Part shown: one piece after another, positions 7,098-10,821 of the stretch
How the letters are laid out: every line of letters begins with the position of its first letter
How positions within the stretch are numbered: position 1 is the stretch's first letter
From: CAJBLF01 sp041679065
Lineage (GTDB): Bacteria; Patescibacteriota; Gracilibacteria; Absconditabacterales; Absconditicoccaceae
DNA: 10,821 nucleotides
Assembly: GCA_041679065.1 (NCBI GenBank)
Contig: JBBABI010000038.1
Location: 1 to 10,821, forward strand
Reading direction: 5' to 3'
The notes under the pieces: generated by a model
The model's input: only the letters and a program-made list of their open reading frames with translations
The model's database searches: none
Told to the model about the DNA's origin: nothing
Position numbers and translations under genes: made by a program

Positions 7098-7176
7098 TGT
7101 CACTCCCGTGCCAAGTTTTGGAAGAGGGAGCTTATATGGATTCCGGCTGCAAGACTTATCGCCGGAATGACAATCC
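7098..7176. repeat. Dispersed intergenic repeat, family B, copy 1 (without palindrome)
   Basis: It lies in the rplP-rpmC gap. It contains CTCCC/GGGAG and ATTCCGG/CCGGAAT inverted pairs. It matches 10202-10300 almost base for base, except that GGATTCCGG joins CTGCAAGACTTA directly, without the 20-base insert of that copy. Confidence 0.88.
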
Positions 7177-7194
7177 TCAATTCTCAATCCTCTA

Positions 7195-7614
7195 TTATTT
7201 TATTTCTCCCCTCACCACAAATTTCGCCTTAACGGGAAGTTTCTTAGATGCTTTGATCATAGTTTCCTGAGCGATTTCTCTAGGCAGACCTGCAAGTTCA
7301 AACAACACCCTTCCTTTTCTTACCATAGCAGTATAGATATCTACATCTCCCTTTCCAGTACCCATAGGCATTTCCAATCCCTTCTTGGTGAAGGGGACAT
7401 CAGGGAATATTCTGATCCAAAGCTTTCCTACTTTTTTGATCGCTCTTACGATGACTTTTCTGGCAGCTTCTAATTGTTTGTTGGTGATATACGCACTCGT
7501 CGTAGCTTTGAGTCCATATTCACCGAAAGCAACTGTACATCATCTAGAGGATTTACCGGTGATAGATCTGATGATTGGCTTTCTATATTTCCATCTTTTG
7601 GGAGTGAGTAGCAT
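7195..7614 (-). CDS. rplP: Large ribosomal subunit protein uL16
   Basis: A 139-residue protein, close to the E. coli 136. It opens MLLTPKRWKYRK. It then runs RGCTVAFGEYGLKATT (Gly25 is TGA), ITNKQLEAARKVIVRAIKK, GKLWIRIFPDVPFTKKGLEMPMG, and the signature MGTGKGDVDIY. The end is ELAGLPREIAQETMIKASKK with LPVKAKFV. Known: uL16 helps organise the A site and central protuberance contacts of the 50S subunit. The start is the ATG that aligns with family members. A TTG 123 bases further upstream in the same frame opens only onto non-ribosomal sequence. The 176-base space upstream is unusually large for this operon and contains inverted repeats. Confidence 0.98.
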
Positions 7615-7790
7615 GAGAAGTGAACAATAAAGATAAAATTGTACCAACAAGATTAACCAAAGAGAACTAAGTATAAATACAAATCCGTGAATGTAATGTA
7701 AGATAACTAGTATTCGTGAAGAGGAGTATTGGTGCAATGCCGGTAAGAGCTAAACGTACATTACAATCTCTTACAATCAACGAACCGGCA
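7615..7790 (-). promoter_or_regulatory. Structured leader between rpsC and rplP (candidate)
   Basis: Seen: TGCCGGT directly after the rpsC stop codon pairs with ACCGGCA (7784-7790 with 7738-7744). GTAAGAG/CTCTTAC pairs 7743-7749 with 7768-7774. TACATTACA/TGTAATGTA pairs 7757-7765 with 7692-7700. The first two share bases and the third crosses them, so they cannot all form at once. No T-run follows, so it is not a plain terminator, and no gene fits. TATACT (complement of 7670-7675) resembles a -10 box without a good -35. Inference: a conformational leader or processing site for rplP. Confidence 0.4.
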
Positions 7791-8456
7791 TTATAAACTT
7801 ATCTTTTTAATTGCATTTTGTTTGGGTGCATAGAGTTGTCATTTTTCGATCCAAACTTTAACGCCAAGCATTCCATATTTTGTCCTTGCTTGAAGATAAT
7901 AGTAATCGATATCTGATCTGAATGTCTGCAATGACACCCTTCCCTCGATAAACTTCTCTGTCCTAGAGATATCTACACCTCACAATCTTCATCATACCTG
8001 TACCTTGATACCAGAAGCCCCTTTTTCCATCACCTTTTGCAAAACATTTTTGACTACTTTCCTATAAGGCATCCTCGCTTCCAGTTGAGTAGCAATGAAT
8101 TCAGCCATGACTTTAGCAGAAAGTTCAGGGACTTTGACTTCTTTGATCACGACTTTAATTTCTTTGCCGAATTTCTTTTTGAGTGCATCTTCAAATTCCT
8201 TTATCTTGGTTCATTGTTTCCCCATCAAAACACCCACTTTGGAGCTGAACACGATAAGTTCACCCTCCTTAGCAGTCTTTCTGATCACTACCTTGGAAAT
8301 ACCAGCCCTAGCAAAATATGTATCCACGAAATTCCTGATCTTGATATCTTCTACGAAAAAATCAGCTCACTGTCTTTTCTGTTTGGCGAACCATTCCGCA
8401 GGTCGCGATTTCATGGTTCCCACCCTCATTCCTACTGGATTTGCTTTTGCTCCCAT
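7791..8456 (-). CDS. rpsC: Small ribosomal subunit protein uS3
   Basis: A 221-residue protein with six TGA-encoded glycines. It starts MGAKANPVGMRVG, as uS3 does. A KH domain follows, with the GxxG loop as Gly79-Lys-Gln-Gly82, the last Gly being TGA. The C-terminal domain shows VGGRLGGVDISRTE (three TGA glycines), then EGRVSLQTFRSDIDYYY and GMLGVKVWIEKG, which are family signatures. Known: uS3 forms the mRNA entry channel with uS4 and uS5 and contributes to helicase activity. It begins 8 bases after rplV. The TAA stop is followed at once by an inverted-repeat region before rplP. Confidence 0.99.
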
Positions 8457-8464
8457 ACGACACT

Positions 8465-8803
8465 TTATTTAACATGTAAAAACACTTTAACGAAACACCT
8501 ATATTTCACATAATGACTAATCCTTGATCTAGAGACGAATCTCACTCTCTTGAGTTTAGGCGCTCTCGTGACAAAAATTTTCTGGATGATGAGTTTAGCT
8601 GGATCTGCATCACCGTTTTTGCTCGCATTGGCAGCAGCAGACGTTATCACTTTCGTCAACTCCCTAGCTCATTTCTTTGGCATATATTTAAGCACATCCA
8701 AAGCATCTTTGACTTTTTTCCCGACAACAAGCTTAGCAACGACTGCCATTTTCTTATCGGACAATAAAGCATATTTTAGTGTTGCCGTCAGATTCTTTTC
8801 CAT
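8465..8803 (-). CDS. rplV: Large ribosomal subunit protein uL22
   Basis: A 112-residue protein, against 110 in E. coli. Typical segments are MAVVAKLVVGKKVKDALDVL, PKKGARELTKVITSAAANAS (Gly45 is TGA), and the hairpin LKRVRFVSRSRISHYVKYR before a final strand. Known: uL22 folds against 23S rRNA and sends a beta-hairpin into the exit tunnel near the macrolide site. The hairpin is divergent: the usual 'PRAxGRAxxIxKRTSHI' is replaced by FVSRSRISHYVKYRCF, so the tip differs from model species. rpsC starts 8 bases after its TAA stop, the tightest non-overlapping junction in the window, which suggests coupled translation. The leader reads TATATTACC before the ATG, with no Shine-Dalgarno sequence. Confidence 0.97.
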
Positions 8804-8850
8804 GGTAATATATAAGTAAATGGTAAATTAATAAGTTTATTTTTAGTAAT

Positions 8851-8880
8851 TCTGCACTCTGAACTCTGCACCCTGCACTC
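8851..8880. repeat. CTGCACTC-type simple repeat between rpsS and rplV
   Basis: TCTGCACTCTGAACTCTGCA then CCCTGCACTC: three degenerate copies of an eight- to ten-base word. It abuts the rpsS TAG stop. No other copy of this word was found in the window. Confidence 0.6.
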
Positions 8881-9138
8881 CTAGAAAGGGTGTCAGCGGA
8901 ATGTTCTCGTAGGGACAAATTCCCCGATTTTATGTCAGATCATATCTTCTGTAATATAGACACTGATAAACTGTTTGCCATTATGCACAGCGAACGTAAA
9001 TCCGATCATATCAGGCACTATATGACATGCCCTATCCCAGATTTTGATAACTTTTTTATCGCCGGTTTCTGCCATTTTTTTTACTTTGAGCAGCAATTTC
9101 TCGTTGACATAGAAACCCTTTTTTAACGATCTCGCCAT
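8881..9138 (-). CDS. rpsS: Small ribosomal subunit protein uS19
   Basis: An 85-residue protein, against about 92 usually; the short end lacks the lysine tail. It opens MARSLKKGFYVNEKLL and continues through IVPDMIGFTFAVHNGKQFISVYITEDM. The family signature GHKIGEFVPTRTFRGH follows, in which Gly68 and Gly82 are TGA codons. Under the standard code it would stop just before this signature. Known: uS19 forms a heterodimer with uS13 in the 30S head and contacts the A-site finger. It lies 77 bases before rplV and 176 after rplB. It stops at TAG, one of four TAG stops in the window, so TAG is still a terminator here. No Shine-Dalgarno sequence precedes the ATG. Confidence 0.98.
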
Positions 9139-9310
9139 AACATATAATGAATAATTAAAAATTAATAATGAATAATGTTGGTGTGTGTTGTCATTCCGGC
9201 GTCAAGGACGAAGTCTGCAGCCGGAATCTAATTATGCACATTGTTTTCATTTAGGTTCCGGCCGCAAACCTTAACCCAGCTGAGCTGGACTGACACGCCG
9301 GAACGACGTA
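9139..9310. repeat. Two inverted-repeat elements between rpsS and rplB (family B-like)
   Basis: ATTCCGGC (9193-9200) pairs with GCCGGAAT (9220-9227). GTTCCGGC (9255-9262) pairs with GCCGGAAC (9297-9304). The TGTCATTCCGGC word resembles the end of family B. Bases 9141-9178 are AATGAATAATT-type low complexity. No gene frame is present. Confidence 0.7.
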
Positions 9311-9314
9311 TTTC

Positions 9315-10163
9315 TTAATTCTTAGTTCTCTTAGACACGATAAATTTCGTTGACCATTTCTTTTTGCTTCTTGTTTTGATACCAGCAGTCACAAGTTTTC
9401 CAGCAAACGATTTCTGTCACCTCTTGGATCAGATAGGCGAATGACCTTCTCATCATCAATGAGGATGATCTACTGGATTCATATTCTTTCCTAGGACATG
9501 AGGTTTTTTTCCCATCCATCTCTGTCTGCCTGCTTTCCCGATAACGATATTCTGATGTTGATCATTTCCTATTTCTCCGATAGTAGCCCGACAGTTTTCA
9601 TCGAACTTTCTCACTTCTCATGATGGTAATTTGATAAACACCTTCTTAGCGACTTCATCTCTACCGACGATACCAGCATACGATCATGCGGATTTTATCA
9701 GTTTTCCCATACTGAAGGGAGTCACTTCGAGATTAAATACATTCACTCATTCTGGAATATCTTTAAGTTGTTTCCTGTTTCCTGGAGTGATGGAAGATTT
9801 AGGTCACGTGATGATCTTATCACCGACAGTCATTCATTTCCATCCCAAAACATATCTTTTTTCACCATCAGCATATGACACTAAAGCTATCCTGGATGTC
9901 CTATAAGGATCATATTCTATACTGATAACTTTCGCAGGGATATCGAGTTTATCATACCCCCTGAAATCGATGAGCCTATATAACCTTTTGTGTCAGCCTC
10001 ACATGGATCTCGTGACAGCCTTACCAGAATTATTTCTCCCACCCGTCCTACCTATTGTTTTGGTAAGCGACTTCTCTGGTTTCTTAGCAGTGATATCAGA
10101 AAAATCATATCAAAGCATGAAACGCCTGGAAGGTGTATATGGTTTATATTTCTTGAGTGCCAT
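9315..10163 (-). CDS. rplB: Large ribosomal subunit protein uL2
   Basis: A 282-residue protein, against about 273 in E. coli. It is the strongest proof of the code change: 13 in-frame TGAs, all read as Gly. The rRNA-binding motif GRNNSGKAVTRSMGGGHKR starts at residue 42, with Gly55 and Gly57 encoded by TGA. The invariant MNPVDHPHGGGEG near residue 228 has Gly236-238 written as TGA-TGA-TGA at 9450-9458. The C-terminus, KTRSKKKWSTKFIVSKR, is typical of the family. Known: uL2 binds 23S rRNA domain IV, helps subunit joining and lies near the peptidyl-transferase centre; the conserved His is in the HPHGGG loop. The leader TATAAGAA just before the ATG has no clear Shine-Dalgarno sequence. Stop TAA. 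Confidence 0.99.
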
Positions 10164-10201
10164 TTCTTATAAAGATAGTAAGTAAAATTTTTAATTCCTA
10201 T

Positions 10202-10300
10202 TGTCGCTCCCGTGCCAAGTCTTGGAAGAGGGAGCCTATATGGATTCCGGCCTGCCTGCCGGTAGGCAAGCTGCAAGACTTAACGCCGGAATGACAATCC
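10202..10300. repeat. Dispersed intergenic repeat, family B, copy 2 (with 20-base insert)
   Basis: It lies in the rplW-rplB gap. It is collinear with 7098-7176: TGTCGCTCCCGTGCCAAG, GGAAGAGGGAGC, TATATGGATTCCGG, then CTGCAAGACTTA and CGCCGGAATGACAATCC. Between GGATTCCGG and CTGCAAGAC lies CCTGCCTGCCGGTAGGCAAG (10251-10270), absent from the other copy. Both copies have the same orientation. Confidence 0.88.
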
Positions 10301-10311
10301 TTAACCCTTAC

Positions 10312-10653
10312 TTAAACTCAGACTTCTATCTTATCCTTCTTACTCAATGTAATGATAGCTTTCTTGTATGCTTTCCTCACCAACGCCCTCTGGGTCCTTC
10401 ATTTATATACTACATTGACCATATTGATAGTAAGTGGAGTAATTTTATAGATATATTCTATAGCTTGTTTGACATCATTTTTATTGGCTTCATCATGCAC
10501 CTTGAAAGCATATTTATTGTCTTCAGCCTGTTGCTTGTGGGATTTTTCCGTAATCACAGGAGCAAGAATAATATCATAAGGTCAAAACTTTGTGATTGTT
10601 TTCGCTTGAAGGTTTTTCTTAGCCCTCGCCTGCAATTTTTCTCTAAAAGTCAT
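10312..10653 (-). CDS. rplW: Large ribosomal subunit protein uL23
   Basis: A 113-residue protein when TGA is read as Gly; three in-frame TGAs would otherwise cut it near residue 24. The core shows the uL23 pattern: PYDIILAPVITEKS near the N-terminus, then NKYAFKVHDEANKNDVKQAI, then a strand with NMVNVVYKG and a basic stretch leading into KKAIITLSKKDKIEV. Known: uL23 sits at the tunnel exit and docks trigger factor, SRP and the SecYEG translocon. It is slightly longer than the E. coli protein (about 100), with a basic N-terminal extension of about 20 residues. The ATG follows an AT-rich leader with no Shine-Dalgarno sequence. It ends in TAA before a repeat-filled gap. Confidence 0.96.
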
Positions 10654-10680
10654 TGTAAAAAGATAAACGTATAAAAGCAA

Positions 10681-10821
10681 TTATTCCGTAACGGTATTTA
10701 GTGCTTGGAGTGCTGGTTCAGTGAAAAGCAATGTATCAGCATGCATGATATCATAAGGATTGAGATAATTCACCAAAAGATATTTCACATCAGCAATATT
10801 CCTAAACGACTTTTTGAGTAT
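10681..10821 (-). CDS. rplD: Large ribosomal subunit protein uL4, C-terminal 46 residues (partial)
   Basis: Seen: an open frame enters from the right edge and ends at TAA. The tail contains FRNIADVKYLLVNYLNPYDI, then HADTLLFTEPAL. This matches the end of uL4, where a hydrophobic strand precedes the 'NPYD...DxLVxTxxAL' segment. Known: uL4 binds 23S rRNA, lines the exit tunnel and in many bacteria represses its own S10 operon. Context: it sits directly before rplW, 27 bases away, as in the canonical operon. The N-terminal part, including the tunnel loop, lies outside the window. No TGA codon occurs in this short piece. The identification rests on both the motif and the position. Confidence 0.9.
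   Translation of the reverse strand: MLKKSFRNIADVKYLLVNYLNPYDIMHADTLLFTEPALQALNTVTE

Noticed and set aside
7738..7790. A tRNA, because of TGCCGGTTCG and the closing stem
   Set aside because: Only about 53 bases between stem ends, no anticodon arm or CCA-compatible acceptor, and stems that compete with each other.
9315..10163. TGA read as Trp (table 4) or selenocysteine
   Set aside because: TGA sits at invariant glycines (L2 HPHGGG, S19 GHK, L14 GD); Trp is coded TGG in the same genes and no SECIS-type context is needed.
2515..10300. CRISPR array
   Set aside because: Repeats are few, far apart, between genes and of different families; there is no regular spacer and no cas gene.
879..10674. 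Plus-strand open frames of 60-170 residues
   Set aside because: They run antisense to recognised genes, show no family motifs and owe their length to the lack of stops opposite conserved codons.
227..10821. Many short minus-strand open frames that look like gene fragments or pseudogenes
   Set aside because: They are pieces of intact ribosomal genes cut at TGA; reading TGA as Gly joins them into full-length, well-conserved proteins.

Overview
This window is one stretch of the S10/spc ribosomal-protein operon. It is read entirely on the minus strand, and its gene order is conserved: rplD (C-terminal end only), rplW, rplB, rpsS, rplV, rpsC, rplP, rpmC, rpsQ, rplN, rplX, rplE, rpsN, rpsH, rplF, rplR, rpsE, rplO, secY. 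No real plus-strand gene was found. No gene-free stretch exceeds about 230 bases.

The organism reads UGA as glycine (NCBI table 25). Nearly every gene looks broken under the standard code. When TGA is read as Gly, each opens into one full-length protein, and the recoded positions fall on invariant glycines. The clearest case is the L2 motif MNPVDHPHGGGEG, whose three glycines are three consecutive TGA codons. I count about 65 in-frame TGAs; all real stops are TAA or TAG. Among known bacteria this code is used by Absconditabacteria (SR1) and Gracilibacteria (BD1-5), so a candidate-phylum organism of that kind is the likely source. The AT-rich sequence and the absence of rpmD (L30) between rpsE and rplO fit.

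Layout. Bases 1-226 hold two convergent terminators and low-complexity DNA downstream of secY. Bases 227-4321 carry secY, rplO, rpsE, rplR and rplF. Bases 4465-7040 carry rpsH to rpmC. Bases 7195-10821 carry rplP to the partial rplD. The proteins are structural parts of the 30S and 50S subunits. SecY, the translocon channel that docks on the 50S exit port, closes the cluster.

What is unusual: (i) secY is split by a -1 frame change at a TTTGGGT heptamer with an adjacent hairpin; (ii) rplO and rpsE carry long charged C-terminal tails that contain the same short palindromes and simple repeats found between genes; (iii) the operon is loosened by several families of dispersed intergenic repeats, with one 20-bp palindrome apparently inserted cleanly into another repeat; (iv) almost no start codon has a Shine-Dalgarno sequence; (v) a 176-base gap after rpsC has mutually exclusive inverted repeats. 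The frame change may be an assembly or sequencing error and must be checked first.
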